This document shows positions 42,185 to 51,490 of a stretch of DNA of 64,000 nucleotides, piece by piece (the first letter of the stretch is position 1; each line of letters starts with the position of its first letter). The stretch is from Desulfovibrio sp. (lineage in GTDB: Bacteria > Desulfobacterota > Desulfovibrionia > Desulfovibrionales > Desulfovibrionaceae). Location: contig JAILPJ010000028.1 of NCBI GenBank assembly GCA_024699605.1, positions 20,970 through 84,969 of the forward strand, given 5' to 3'. Made by a program: the position numbers and the translations under genes. The notes below the pieces were generated by a model that was given only the letters and a program-made list of their open reading frames with translations, was not told the origin of the DNA and made no database searches.

Positions 42185-42895
42185 TTAGCATCTAACCGAG
42201 CCCTTGGTTGGTCCGCGTTTTTTGTGCTGGCGGCGCGATCTTTTGGCAAATGAAGACGGAGAAAAAGGCGCAACATTGTTCTTTTTCGGTCGCATTGCCT
42301 TGGCCTGGACGGACGCTGGCCAGCGACCTTCTCTGATGCCCTGTAAGGCTGCGATAAAAAGTCCTGCTTGACTGGCATGTTCTTGAATTAAGGCTTTTTG
42401 GGCATTGGGCGACATTTTGGAAAGCGTTCTGGGATCAAGGACTGCGATGTGGGCAAGATCGTTGATGCTGGGTCCGTAACGCATGCCCATAAAAGGCCAG
42501 AGCCAGCGATGGTGGCTTTCTTGATAGCGGAAAATATACATTTCTAGGCCTTGGCGTGCGCTTGTCAAAAGTGCTGCAAGGCCATGGTTTTCTTCGGCGC
42601 TCACTTCCACATAGAGGTGTGGGGCGGGCAAGGGTTTGAGTTGACTTTTGGCGCTTAGCGCTTTGGGAAGGCTGGCATCTTCCGTCTCTTGGCTTTGTTC
42701 AAAAGCAAACAGGCTGGGCGGAGGATCGGCCAGACGCAGGGCTGCGAGTTCGTCCTCTGTGCCCACAAGATAACTTTGCGACTGCACAAGGCAGTTGTAG
42801 AGATACTTGAGTGAGGCACAGGTAAACAAGTCTCCCTGCCGATGCAGGGGCAGGCAATCAAGAAAGAGGCTTTTGGCGATGATTTGGCGATGCAC
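42185..42895 (-). CDS. Hypothetical protein, basic C-terminus
   Basis: 236-aa ORF 3 bp downstream of selB, same strand. Confidence 0.6.
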   Translation of the reverse strand: MHRQIIAKSLFLDCLPLHRQGDLFTCASLKYLYNCLVQSQSYLVGTEDELAALRLADPPPSLFAFEQSQETEDASLPKALSAKSQLKPLPAPHLYVEVSAEENHGLAALLTSARQGLEMYIFRYQESHHRWLWPFMGMRYGPSINDLAHIAVLDPRTLSKMSPNAQKALIQEHASQAGLFIAALQGIREGRWPASVQAKAMRPKKNNVAPFSPSSFAKRSRRQHKKRGPTKGSVRC

Positions 42896-42898
42896 GTT

Positions 42899-44833
42899 TT
42901 AGCTGCCTGTTTTGCGCAGGGTGCGTTTGTCACCCACGCGCATCGTAAAATGGCTGTTATCGAAGTATTCGAGCAGAGCAATGAGGTATTTGCGCGAAAG
43001 ACCTAAAAGACTTTTGAGATCGGCGATATCGAGACTGTCGTGATCGGTAAACCAGTGTCTGACCTTATTTTGAATTTCTTCAAGGGCTTCCCTGGCGTAA
43101 TAGAGTCCGTCCTTGATGCGCACAAGCTCGCCGTTTTTGCACAAAAGCGTCATCACGGCAGCGGCCTCTTTTTCTGCGATGCCCAAGTCTTCCAAGATAT
43201 CTTTATAATTGGGTGGCGTTAATCCTGCTTGCCGGTGCCGGCTGAGGATTTTGTCTCGCAGATCTTGTGTGTCACTTGCCAGGGTCAGAACATGACTTGT
43301 CAGACGCAGACCTTCGCCCTCGTTTGACAAACGTTGATCTTTAAGCAGCTGCTCAATGACCTTGTTTGTGAGTTTTTTGGGGAGATTCTCAGACCAGGGG
43401 CCAAACAGGGCGTCCCTGGCAAAGGCGGCTTGGAGCGGCGCTTTTTCGTGCAGAAGCTTTGCCCGTAGAAGGCAGTCGCAGCAAAGTTTGTCAAAATGGC
43501 TTTTGCTGAGATAGGCCCGTGTTTCACGGTCATAGAGGACAATCTGGGCGCGTGAGACAAGTTGTTCCAGGGCCTGACTGAGGTTTTTGCTGGCAAGCGC
43601 GGTTAAGACACGCAGTTGGGCAAAGTTTGCTCCTGGCAGGCCAAAGAGTTCAAGCACTTCTAAGACAAAGGCGTGGAGCTTTTGGGTGTCTTTGGCACGT
43701 TCAGGCAGAGCGAGCCAGCGTTGAACAAGATCCTCTCCCTGATTTTTTTTCGGCCAAATGGGGGGAAGGGGAGAGAGAATCAGAGCACCTGCCAGGGTGC
43801 GCAAAGGCGAACTTCCCCGAAGAACACAGCGATCAGCAAAGACTCCGCACATCGGTTCTGTAAAGAGCACTTCAGCCAAGGCACTCTGGCCCGGGGCAAG
43901 ATTCTGGCAGTCGCGAAAGACCAGCTTGGCCGTACATTCCTTGCTCGCATGGTGAAAATGGTATTCGACACGTTGTTTGAGCGCAAAAGGTGCAGAAGCC
44001 AGCGAAGTCACCTTGAGCATCCAGCGTTGGCTGGCAAAGAGCTGACCTGGCTTGGAGATGATCTGACCACGCGCAATATCCTGTTTTTCCAGTCCCTGCA
44101 GATTGATGGCACAGCGGGAACCAGGATAAATGGTTTGAGTGCTTTCACCGTGCCGTTCAATGGATCGAGCCCGTGAAAGGATTTCTCCTGGCATGACCAC
44201 ACAGGCCTCGTCTGTGGAAAGATTGCCCGAAAGCACGGTGCCTGTGACCACAGTGCCGTGACCGTGCAGGGAAAAGACACGGTCTACCGGTAGGCGAAAG
44301 ATGTCGCAGGCAGCTTTTTTCTGCAGACTTGTGGCTTTGTCCTGCAAAAAGTGTTTGATCTCGGCCAGGCCTTGCCCGTTTGCCGAAGAAACGGGAAAAA
44401 TGGGAGCGTTTTCTAAAAAACTGCCTTGGAGAAAATTTCTGACTTCTTCTGTGACCATGGACAGCCAGTCATTTTCCACCATGTCGATTTTGGTCAGGGC
44501 AACCAGGCCTTCCTGCACCCCCAGAAGAGAGCAGATTTCAAGGTGCTCACGCGTTTGGGGCATGATGCCTTCATCGGCCGCAATGACGAGCATGACCAGA
44601 TCAATACCAAAAGCCCCGGCAACCATGGTGCGCACAAAGCGTTCATGACCAGGCACATCAATAATGCCGAGTTTTTCTCCGTTGGCCAGGTCGAGCCAGG
44701 CAAAACCCAAATCAATGGTGATGCCACGGCGTTTTTCCTCGTTTAGTCTGTCGCAGTCAATCCCAGTCAGAGCCTGCACAAGGCGGGTTTTGCCGTGATC
44801 GATATGTCCTGCAGTCCCCAGTATGACGGCCAT
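42899..44833 (-). CDS. selB: Selenocysteine-specific translation elongation factor
   Basis: [46 protein letters not shown]-terminal winged helices ending ...[32 protein letters not shown]. Confidence 0.96.
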   Translation of the reverse strand: MAVILGTAGHIDHGKTRLVQALTGIDCDRLNEEKRRGITIDLGFAWLDLANGEKLGIIDVPGHERFVRTMVAGAFGIDLVMLVIAADEGIMPQTREHLEICSLLGVQEGLVALTKIDMVENDWLSMVTEEVRNFLQGSFLENAPIFPVSSANGQGLAEIKHFLQDKATSLQKKAACDIFRLPVDRVFSLHGHGTVVTGTVLSGNLSTDEACVVMPGEILSRARSIERHGESTQTIYPGSRCAINLQGLEKQDIARGQIISKPGQLFASQRWMLKVTSLASAPFALKQRVEYHFHHASKECTAKLVFRDCQNLAPGQSALAEVLFTEPMCGVFADRCVLRGSSPLRTLAGALILSPLPPIWPKKNQGEDLVQRWLALPERAKDTQKLHAFVLEVLELFGLPGANFAQLRVLTALASKNLSQALEQLVSRAQIVLYDRETRAYLSKSHFDKLCCDCLLRAKLLHEKAPLQAAFARDALFGPWSENLPKKLTNKVIEQLLKDQRLSNEGEGLRLTSHVLTLASDTQDLRDKILSRHRQAGLTPPNYKDILEDLGIAEKEAAAVMTLLCKNGELVRIKDGLYYAREALEEIQNKVRHWFTDHDSLDIADLKSLLGLSRKYLIALLEYFDNSHFTMRVGDKRTLRKTGS

Positions 44834-44849
44834 GCCAGTGCTCCACGTA

Positions 44850-46193
44850 TTACTGTTCGCGACGGTCAATAACGCGTTTGGATTTGCTAAAGGTTCTGGG
44901 CAGGGAGGCGTAGTCGACGACCGCGACTTCCATTCGGGCGAGAATACTTGTGTGCAGATCCTGCGAGATCGCTTGCGTCAGCGCCCGATCGCCGTCTGCC
45001 CCCACCCCTTTTGCACGTTCCACCGAAAGCGTCAGATGATCCACGGCGTGCTCGTCGCGTGTCAGTTCGACCTGATATTCGCCGCCCAACTCCGGGTAAC
45101 GGGCGATGACATCCACAAACTGACCGGGATAGATGTTTACCCCGCGGTAGATGATCATATCATCGGAACGTCCGAGAATTTTATCGTGCATAGGCATCGC
45201 CAGCCCACAGGAACAGGGGTGAGGAATTTTGCGACAGAGGTCGTGCGTACGGTACCGTATCAGGGGAACCGCTTCTTTCCTCAGGCTGGTCACGACCATT
45301 TCGCCGATCTCGCCGTCGGGTACAGGTTCAAGGGTCGTGGGATTGAGAATTTCAATAATAAAGAGATCTGCCCAGTAATGGAGTCCTTCGTGGGCATCGC
45401 AGTCGATGGCCGTACCCGGGCCGTACATTTCTGTCATGCCCGCAATGTCGTAGCTTCCCACAAGTCCGAGCTTGGATTCTATGGCCTGACGCATTTTTTC
45501 GCTGCGTGTTTCTGAACCGCAAATCATGCGTTTGAGACGGATTTTTTGCAGCAAGCCAAGTCGTTCCACTTCTTCAGCCAGAAGGAGCGCCATGGAGGCT
45601 GTTGCCCCGAAACAGGTAGCACCCAGATCCTGTAGAAGCTGCAGATGCATCTCAAGATTGCCGGGGCCAACGGGAATGGTCAGCATGCCTAACTTTTCGC
45701 TGCCTGACTGAAAGGCTGCCCCTGCGGTCCATAAGCCATAGCCCACGGCAGCCTGCAGGCGATCTGAGGGACCTAGGCCGGCAAGTTCAAAGCAGCGAGC
45801 CATCTGCAGGGCCAGGGTTTCGGTATCGTTTTTGGTGTAGGCAAGAATTTTTCGTTTGCCAGTGGTGCCACTGGAAGCATGAATGCGCACGACATCGTCA
45901 GGTGACACGCAGAGTAGTGGCAGCGGGTAGCCACGCCGCAGATCTTCCACATCGCAAGTCGGCAGCAAGCGGAGATCACTGAGGCTTTTGATGTCTTCGG
46001 GGAAAACGCCGGCTGTCTCGAGCAGCGAACGATACTGTGGACCCTTGAACGCTTGGCGGATAGTCCAGCGTAGCCCTTGGAGCTGAATTTTGGCCAGATC
46101 ATCCTGCTGCAAATCGGGAATAAAACGGTATTTTGCCATAAGTTGCTGCACGCTTTCGTCTTTTGCGCGCTTCCTCCCTGGAAATCTGGACAT
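44850..46193 (-). CDS. paaK: Phenylacetate-CoA ligase family protein
   Basis: IHASSGTTGKRKILAYTKND, GSYDIAGMTEMYGPG, DDMIIYRGVNIYPGQ. Confidence 0.9.
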   Translation of the reverse strand: MSRFPGRKRAKDESVQQLMAKYRFIPDLQQDDLAKIQLQGLRWTIRQAFKGPQYRSLLETAGVFPEDIKSLSDLRLLPTCDVEDLRRGYPLPLLCVSPDDVVRIHASSGTTGKRKILAYTKNDTETLALQMARCFELAGLGPSDRLQAAVGYGLWTAGAAFQSGSEKLGMLTIPVGPGNLEMHLQLLQDLGATCFGATASMALLLAEEVERLGLLQKIRLKRMICGSETRSEKMRQAIESKLGLVGSYDIAGMTEMYGPGTAIDCDAHEGLHYWADLFIIEILNPTTLEPVPDGEIGEMVVTSLRKEAVPLIRYRTHDLCRKIPHPCSCGLAMPMHDKILGRSDDMIIYRGVNIYPGQFVDVIARYPELGGEYQVELTRDEHAVDHLTLSVERAKGVGADGDRALTQAISQDLHTSILARMEVAVVDYASLPRTFSKSKRVIDRREQ

Positions 46194-46262
46194 TGTCCCT
46201 CGGTTCTTTGTAGGGGAAAGGGAGAACAATAGCAAGGCTCATAGCCAGGGAATGTACCGTGA

Positions 46263-46295
46263 AAATGGAGTCGCCAAGCAAAGGCGTCTCCATTT
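46263..46295. terminator. Hairpin in the paaK upstream intergenic region
   Basis: AAATGGAGTCGCC-AAGCAAA-GGCGTCTCCATTT with one T-T mismatch. Confidence 0.4.
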
Positions 46296-46838
46296 CTTTA
46301 CTTTTGCCTTTTTTGTCATCATTGTTACGTGAAAGAAGAACGCCGAGAATGTTCGGATTCTATCATGAAAGTCGAATTTATGGTATTTACGTTTACCTAT
46401 GGTATTCATTTGCAAACAGGTGTTGCTCGCTCAATTTTGTGATACAGTAAGGTATTACTCTTATAATGCCCTCGCATCTTAGCATTTGGCAAAGCATTTT
46501 TTTGCAGGTCTTATAGCCTATTTTTGAGGCAATCTAAACTTCGTGATTATTTTGTCTGGCAATGCCCTGAACTCGTATCGATAGCTGTAGCACCGAAGAG
46601 GCTGAGTTATGACGCAAGGCATGCGGTAAGAGGATAACGGCAAGTTGATGAAGAGCGCGAGTACTGTTTTTTGAGTTTTTTCCCTTTGTAGTGTATAAAA
46701 TGAGAGGATTTTTTCTTGCTAAAGGCTGTAATCCAAGACGTCAGCGTTTTCTGCTTGCGAGGTAAATAAATTCAGGCTAGTCTACAAAAATTGCGTATGC
46801 GTACGCTTTCTGTCAAAATTTTTTCTAACGAGTGCCGC

Positions 46839-47504
46839 ATGCATCAGAAACAAGCTGAGAATGTCTTGCAGTGGATTCCTGCTACCCAAAACGCCCGTTT
46901 TTTGTTGGGCGAATGCGTTGAATGTAAGGCCTGGCCTGATTTCCTGCACAGTATGGAAGGCGTATCCCTTAGCCTTACGCCTGAAGAATGGCGAGCGCAT
47001 ATTCTTAAAGGTGAAGCTGATGAAGACGGGCTTTTCGTTAAGGCCATCGCCAGTGCACGACGCGAAGATTTTGTCTACTGGCTTGGGCAGGAAACGTTTA
47101 TTGACAGCTGGCCCTTGCTTCGTGGCGTCTGTCCGCGGAAAATTTTTGGCCGCAGAAAGTCCTTTGATCAGCTTTGGACAAGTCTTGCAACATCCTCGCG
47201 TTTGCCTGTGCCGCCTCTTCCCGCCTGGTCCACGTTAAGTTCTCTTGAACGTCGAGTTCTCATTTGTGTCTGCAATGCGCCCCAGCATGAGGAATCTTGG
47301 ATTTCCAGCCGGCTCCTGCTCTCGGCCGATCTCGTCCATCAAGCGCTGCGGAAGCTTGTTGATTTGCATTTTCTGGTTGAAAATGCGGCGCTTTTCTCTC
47401 CTGATCCCTTTTATACCACCTATCAGGTGCCACGTCCGGTTTCAGCGCAGTCTTTTCTTGTGGACGGCGAAGTACGCACCTTTGTCAATTCTGCGGATTG
47501 GTGA
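46839..47504 (+). CDS. Hypothetical protein, possible winged-helix C-terminal region
   Basis: Long ORF translationally coupled to nth (TGATG); MHQKQAEN taken as start, 46791 possible. Confidence 0.55.
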   Translation: MHQKQAENVLQWIPATQNARFLLGECVECKAWPDFLHSMEGVSLSLTPEEWRAHILKGEADEDGLFVKAIASARREDFVYWLGQETFIDSWPLLRGVCPRKIFGRRKSFDQLWTSLATSSRLPVPPLPAWSTLSSLERRVLICVCNAPQHEESWISSRLLLSADLVHQALRKLVDLHFLVENAALFSPDPFYTTYQVPRPVSAQSFLVDGEVRTFVNSADW

Positions 47505-48154
47505 TGTTGAACACCGCTGAACGTCAGAAATGCGCAGCGCGGGTACTTGAGGCGTTACGTGCGCGCTATCCCAAGCCAAAAACCAATCTTGTGGCGAAAA
47601 ATGCCTGGCAGTTGCTTGTGGCAACTATTCTTTCGGCCCAGTGTACCGATGCCCGTGTCAATAGCTTAACTCCAGCTCTTTTTGCCCGCTGGCCCGGTCC
47701 ACGTGAGCTTGCCGGTGCCGTGCAACACGATGTGGAAGAGATGATCAAGCCTGCAGGTTTTTATCATAGCAAGGCCAAGAATCTCAGGCTTGCGGCACAA
47801 CGAATCTGTGAGGTTTTTGGCGGCGTGGTGCCCAAGACATTAGCGGAGCTTGTGACACTGGCTGGGGTTGCCCGCAAAACAGCCAATGTGGTCCTCTTTG
47901 GTGCCTATGGAATCAATGAGGGGCTTGCCGTAGACACCCATGTTAAACGCATAAGTTATCGGCTGGGTCTCACAGACGCCAGAGAGCCCCGGCAGATCGA
48001 GATGGATTTGCTCCCCCTTTTTCCCAGAGAAGAGTGGGGGAATGTCAATCACCGTATGGTCTGGTTTGGACGCGAGATTTGCAAAGCGAGACGACCGCTC
48101 TGCGCGGAGTGTGAGCTGCGCGGCTTCTGCCCGAGAAGAGAAGTTTCTCTATAA
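47504..48154 (+). CDS. nth: Endonuclease III
   Basis: LVATILSAQCTDARVNSLTPALF, LAGVARKTANVVLFGAYG, AVDTHVKRISYRLGL, C-terminal C-X6-C-X2-C-X5-C cluster. Confidence 0.95.
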   Translation: MLNTAERQKCAARVLEALRARYPKPKTNLVAKNAWQLLVATILSAQCTDARVNSLTPALFARWPGPRELAGAVQHDVEEMIKPAGFYHSKAKNLRLAAQRICEVFGGVVPKTLAELVTLAGVARKTANVVLFGAYGINEGLAVDTHVKRISYRLGLTDAREPRQIEMDLLPLFPREEWGNVNHRMVWFGREICKARRPLCAECELRGFCPRREVSL

Positions 48155-48234
48155 TCCTAGCCAAGGCACCCTTAAGGAACTCTGTACTTCGCCGATAGAC
48201 AGGGAAGATGCAGTTTTTACAGGGTGGGAATGTC

Positions 48235-49191
48235 ATGAGCCAGAATCTATTGACCCAGGATCACAATAACGAGCTGAAAATCATTGAATTTCTCATTGAG
48301 GAGGAGCTGCCTGACGGCACCTCCTACGTTGGTCATTATGGCATTAACGTGGCCAAGGTGGTCAGTATTATCCGTGAGCCCAGCATAACCAGTCTTCCCA
48401 GCCAAGCCGACCCTTCTGTTCTCGGGACGTTCAATTTGCGAGGCAATGTTCTGCCCATTCTGGATCTGGCTTCGTGGATGGGCAAAAAAATGATCCCCAA
48501 TCCGAACAATAAAGTCATTGTCACAGAATTCTGTAGTGTCCAGTCGGCTTTTCTCGTCTCCAATGTCGCCAATATCCATCAGATCACCTGGGACGCCATT
48601 GAAGCACCCAATAAATATATTGACATCTATTCCAATGAAAGTGTCACTGGCGTACTGCGCATCGGCGAAAAGGTGCTTTTTATCCTTGATATGGAAAAGG
48701 TTTTAAGCAGCCTGGATTCCCGTCTGGATATGAGTACGGCTGAAGTCGACACCTCTAAGGTCGACGATGCTGAACAGTTTCATTTACTGGTTGCCGATGA
48801 TTCCAGTTCCTTGCGCCATATTATCAAGTCTGCTCTTGAGAAGTCAGGTTTTCGCGTGACCACGGCGGTCAGTGGTCGAGATGCCTGGGATTTTCTTATG
48901 AGTCTTGAGTCCCAGGCTCAGGCTCATAATCAGAAAATCACCGATCTTGTGCATCTTTTGATTTCGGATATTGAGATGCCAGAAATGGATGGGCATGCCC
49001 TGACGCGCAAGGTGCGGGCAACGAGCTTTACACACGAATTGCCTGTGATCCTCTTCTCTTCCCTGATCACTGATGCTGTTCGCGAAATTGGCGTTAAGGC
49101 GGGAGCTGACCGGCAGGTTTCCAAGCCCGATCTTCCTGGTTTGAACAAAATTATCTGCGAGCTTTTAGACGAAAAGCTGGGCCGTCATTAG
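48235..49191 (+). CDS. cheV: Chemotaxis protein CheV (CheW domain plus receiver)
   Basis: CheW-like IIEFLIEEELPDGTSYVGHYGINVAKV and receiver LLVADDSSSLRHIIKSALEKSGFRV ... HLLISDIEMPEMDGHAL. Confidence 0.92.
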   Translation: MSQNLLTQDHNNELKIIEFLIEEELPDGTSYVGHYGINVAKVVSIIREPSITSLPSQADPSVLGTFNLRGNVLPILDLASWMGKKMIPNPNNKVIVTEFCSVQSAFLVSNVANIHQITWDAIEAPNKYIDIYSNESVTGVLRIGEKVLFILDMEKVLSSLDSRLDMSTAEVDTSKVDDAEQFHLLVADDSSSLRHIIKSALEKSGFRVTTAVSGRDAWDFLMSLESQAQAHNQKITDLVHLLISDIEMPEMDGHALTRKVRATSFTHELPVILFSSLITDAVREIGVKAGADRQVSKPDLPGLNKIICELLDEKLGRH

Positions 49192-49205
49192 GTTCGGAGC
49201 GTTTC

Positions 49206-50237
49206 GTGACGCGTACGCTTGTCTGGCATCCCTTTCGTCCGTCTTCCATCATCCTTCCGTTCTTTCTGCCCTTTGCGGGTTGTCCCTTTCGCTGCCTCTA
49301 TTGCGCCCAGAATCTTGTCACAGGCGCCAATACTCCTCTAGAGCCTCTTGCAGACCGCTTTTTGCGTCTGAGCAACGAGCTTAACCTGCGCCAGCGTCGT
49401 GGTCAGGCTCCACCGCATTTAGCGTTTTATGGTGGCACCTTTACGGCGTTACCTGAAGCCGATTTCACATTTTGTCTTGAACAGGCTAGCAGCTTTTTGG
49501 ATCAAGGGCTGATCAGTGGCTGGCGTTGTTCCACACGTCCTGATGCCCTTGATGAACGTCGCCTTTTGTCCCTGCAAAAGGCAGGTCTTGCTATTGTCGA
49601 ACTTGGTATTCAGAGCTTTGCTGAGGCTGCTCTGGCTAAGACCGGCCGGGGGTACGGCCAGGAAGTGGCGATCCGAGCCTGCCAAAAGATTCGAGATTGG
49701 GGTTTTCAACTTGGCGTTCAACTGCTTCCGGGTATGCCAGGAGTTTCTCCCAAGATCTTTCTCAATGACGTCCGCAGGGCGATCACTCTTTCAGCCAGTT
49801 TTTTGCGTTTTTATCCCTGTCTTGTGATCGCTGGCACAAAATTGGCCAAACTTTGGGAAAACGGACAGTTTCAGCCATGGGATCTTTCAACAACTCTGGC
49901 AACACTTGCCCACGCTTATCTCTTGGCACAGGATGCCGGTGTTTGCGTCATTCGCATGGGGCTTGCACCGCAGACGGATCTCTTGCAGCAGCTGCTTGCC
50001 GGTCCTTGGCATCCAGCTTTGGGTGCCCGGGTGATGGCCAGAGCTCTTTATCTGGCAGTCTGTAGGCAAGCGGCCGGAGCAAGCGTTTCGGCGTTGCGTC
50101 TGCCGTCCTGGCTGCAGGGTTTTTTCTTTGGCGAGAAGGGCGAGATGCGAACCTTTTGGGGCAAGCTTGGTCTGACGTCGCATAAGATTCATTTTGGCCG
50201 TTACAGACACATTGAGCTGGATCTTGTCCAGCCGTAA
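49206..50237 (+). CDS. Radical SAM protein, Elp3/YhcC-like
   Basis: FAGCPFRCLYCAQN CxxxCxxC cluster, FYGGTFTALPE, ELGIQSF; GTG start. Confidence 0.88.
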   Translation: MTRTLVWHPFRPSSIILPFFLPFAGCPFRCLYCAQNLVTGANTPLEPLADRFLRLSNELNLRQRRGQAPPHLAFYGGTFTALPEADFTFCLEQASSFLDQGLISGWRCSTRPDALDERRLLSLQKAGLAIVELGIQSFAEAALAKTGRGYGQEVAIRACQKIRDWGFQLGVQLLPGMPGVSPKIFLNDVRRAITLSASFLRFYPCLVIAGTKLAKLWENGQFQPWDLSTTLATLAHAYLLAQDAGVCVIRMGLAPQTDLLQQLLAGPWHPALGARVMARALYLAVCRQAAGASVSALRLPSWLQGFFFGEKGEMRTFWGKLGLTSHKIHFGRYRHIELDLVQP

Positions 50238-50250
50238 TTCGTCTTGACAA

Positions 50251-50286
50251 AAAAAGAGCCTGTTTCCCTTGAAACAGGCTCTTTTT
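50251..50286. terminator. Intrinsic terminator
   Basis: AAAAAGAGCCTGTTTC-CCTT-GAAACAGGCTCTTTTT. Confidence 0.95.
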
Positions 50287-50301
50287 ACGCTTGTGGAACA
50301 A

Positions 50302-50868
50302 CTATTGCGGCATGGGTCCATGGGGGCCGGGATAGCCGTGGGGGCCATGATGCCCTTCAGGTCCAAAGCCTCCATGGGGACCACGAGGTCCGAAGTGTCT
50401 GGGACCTTGTCCTCTATGGAAGGGCACATCCACACCGGGAATGGGCCGAGCCGGACGCGTAATACCACATTCTTTGGCAATGCGTTCGTCTTTGGCCTGC
50501 TGTACGGCACGCTTTTCATTCCGCAGCTTCACGATTTCCTGGGCTGTACTGCGTACGGCATTGACATCGGGCTGTACAGCATGTTTCAGCGCTTCAAGCT
50601 CGTTCTTTTTGATGAAGAGCTGATCGTTCAGTTCCCGGAGTTTGGGTTCAAATTCTTTGCTAATGGCATAGTATTGCGCACGCTGCTCAGGGGTAATGGA
50701 CTGAAGCATGGCGCCTTCAACGCCCGGGCAGGGTGCTTGGCCGGTACAGGGGGCATTTTGCATGCAAGGCCCTTGACCTGCAGGATGGGCGTGACTTTGC
50801 GTGTGCGCAAGGCTTAGGGTTAGGAGAAAAGCTAAGGCCACAAGGCCTTTTTTTAATGGGGTTTGCAT
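50302..50868 (-). CDS. ZraP/Spy/CpxP-like periplasmic metal-stress protein with Cys-rich N-terminus and Gly/Pro/His-rich tail
   Basis: Signal peptide; ITPEQRAQYYAISKEFEPKLRELNDQLFIKKNELEALKH; tail GPHGGFGPEGHHGPHGYPGPHGPMPQ. Confidence 0.85.
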   Translation of the reverse strand: MQTPLKKGLVALAFLLTLSLAHTQSHAHPAGQGPCMQNAPCTGQAPCPGVEGAMLQSITPEQRAQYYAISKEFEPKLRELNDQLFIKKNELEALKHAVQPDVNAVRSTAQEIVKLRNEKRAVQQAKDERIAKECGITRPARPIPGVDVPFHRGQGPRHFGPRGPHGGFGPEGHHGPHGYPGPHGPMPQ

Positions 50869-50926
50869 AAGAGCTCCTTGAAAAGGAAAAAAGGTGAAAG
50901 CCGGAGTGTTTCTCGTTGACCACTAA

Positions 50927-50943
50927 AGCAAAGCCTGTGCCAA
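50927..50943 (-). promoter_or_regulatory. Sigma-54 (-24/-12) promoter upstream of the zraP-like gene
   Basis: TTGGCACAGGCTTTGCT on the minus strand: TGGCAC-N5-TTGCT with GG-N10-GC spacing; ~48 nt predicted leader with AAGGAG Shine-Dalgarno. Confidence 0.8.
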
Positions 50944-50945
50944 GA

Positions 50946-50972
50946 AAAAAAGGCCCAATTTTGGGCCTTTTT
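50946..50972. terminator. Intrinsic terminator separating the two ZraP-like genes
   Basis: AAAAAGGCCCAA-TT-TTGGGCCTTTTT symmetric hairpin. Confidence 0.85.
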
Positions 50973-51002
50973 GCTGCTGAGAAGACGTGAACTGTGTAAA
51001 AA

Positions 51003-51044
51003 TTAGGCAGTTGTCTGGCTGGGTGTTTAATTATTGGGCAGTTG
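51003..51044. repeat. Pair of 11-bp direct repeats, candidate enhancer site for the NtrC-type regulator
   Basis: TTAGGCAGTTG (51003-51013) and TTGGGCAGTTG (51034-51044), 31 bp apart, upstream of the sigma-54 promoter. Confidence 0.5.
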
Positions 51045-51426
51045 CCCCACGCAGCAATGACGGCAATTCGTCAAGGCTTGGCATGGAACCAAAGCGTTCA
51101 CAGAGGTGATGTTGCAGGGCCATTTGTGCTTTCCTAAGCCTTTCCCGCAGTTCCATGAGCTCGCGGCCGAGACGAGGCAGCGTTTCCGGTGAGCTTTGCC
51201 GGTCATAGCGCAGAAGACGCAGCTCAGCCATTTTTTTGCGCAGCAGGCCACGTAAAACATTGAGCTCATTTTCGGCCTTGGCAAGATCCGCTATGGCCTC
51301 CAAACGCTCCTGAGCGGAGAGCTGGGCAAGCCAGGGGGAAGGTTCGGGACAAGGGGGAGAGGCTTGGGCTACAGGTTGCATGAGCAAAAGCAGTAAGAGA
51401 AGGAGCAGAAGTTTTTGCAGAGGCAT
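51031..51426 (-). CDS. Second ZraP/Spy-like small exported protein with poly-leucine signal peptide
   Basis: MPLQKLLLLLLLLLLMQPVAQAS; helical core LRGLLRKKMAELRLLR...ELMELRERLRKAQMALQHHLCERFG resembles the neighbouring ZraP-like protein. Confidence 0.7.
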   Translation of the reverse strand: MPLQKLLLLLLLLLLMQPVAQASPPCPEPSPWLAQLSAQERLEAIADLAKAENELNVLRGLLRKKMAELRLLRYDRQSSPETLPRLGRELMELRERLRKAQMALQHHLCERFGSMPSLDELPSLLRGATAQ

Positions 51427-51490
51427 GCGTATCTCCGGATCCCTGCCGTCTTGGATGACAGAAAAGCGTGTGCTGAGTATACTTGAGAGC

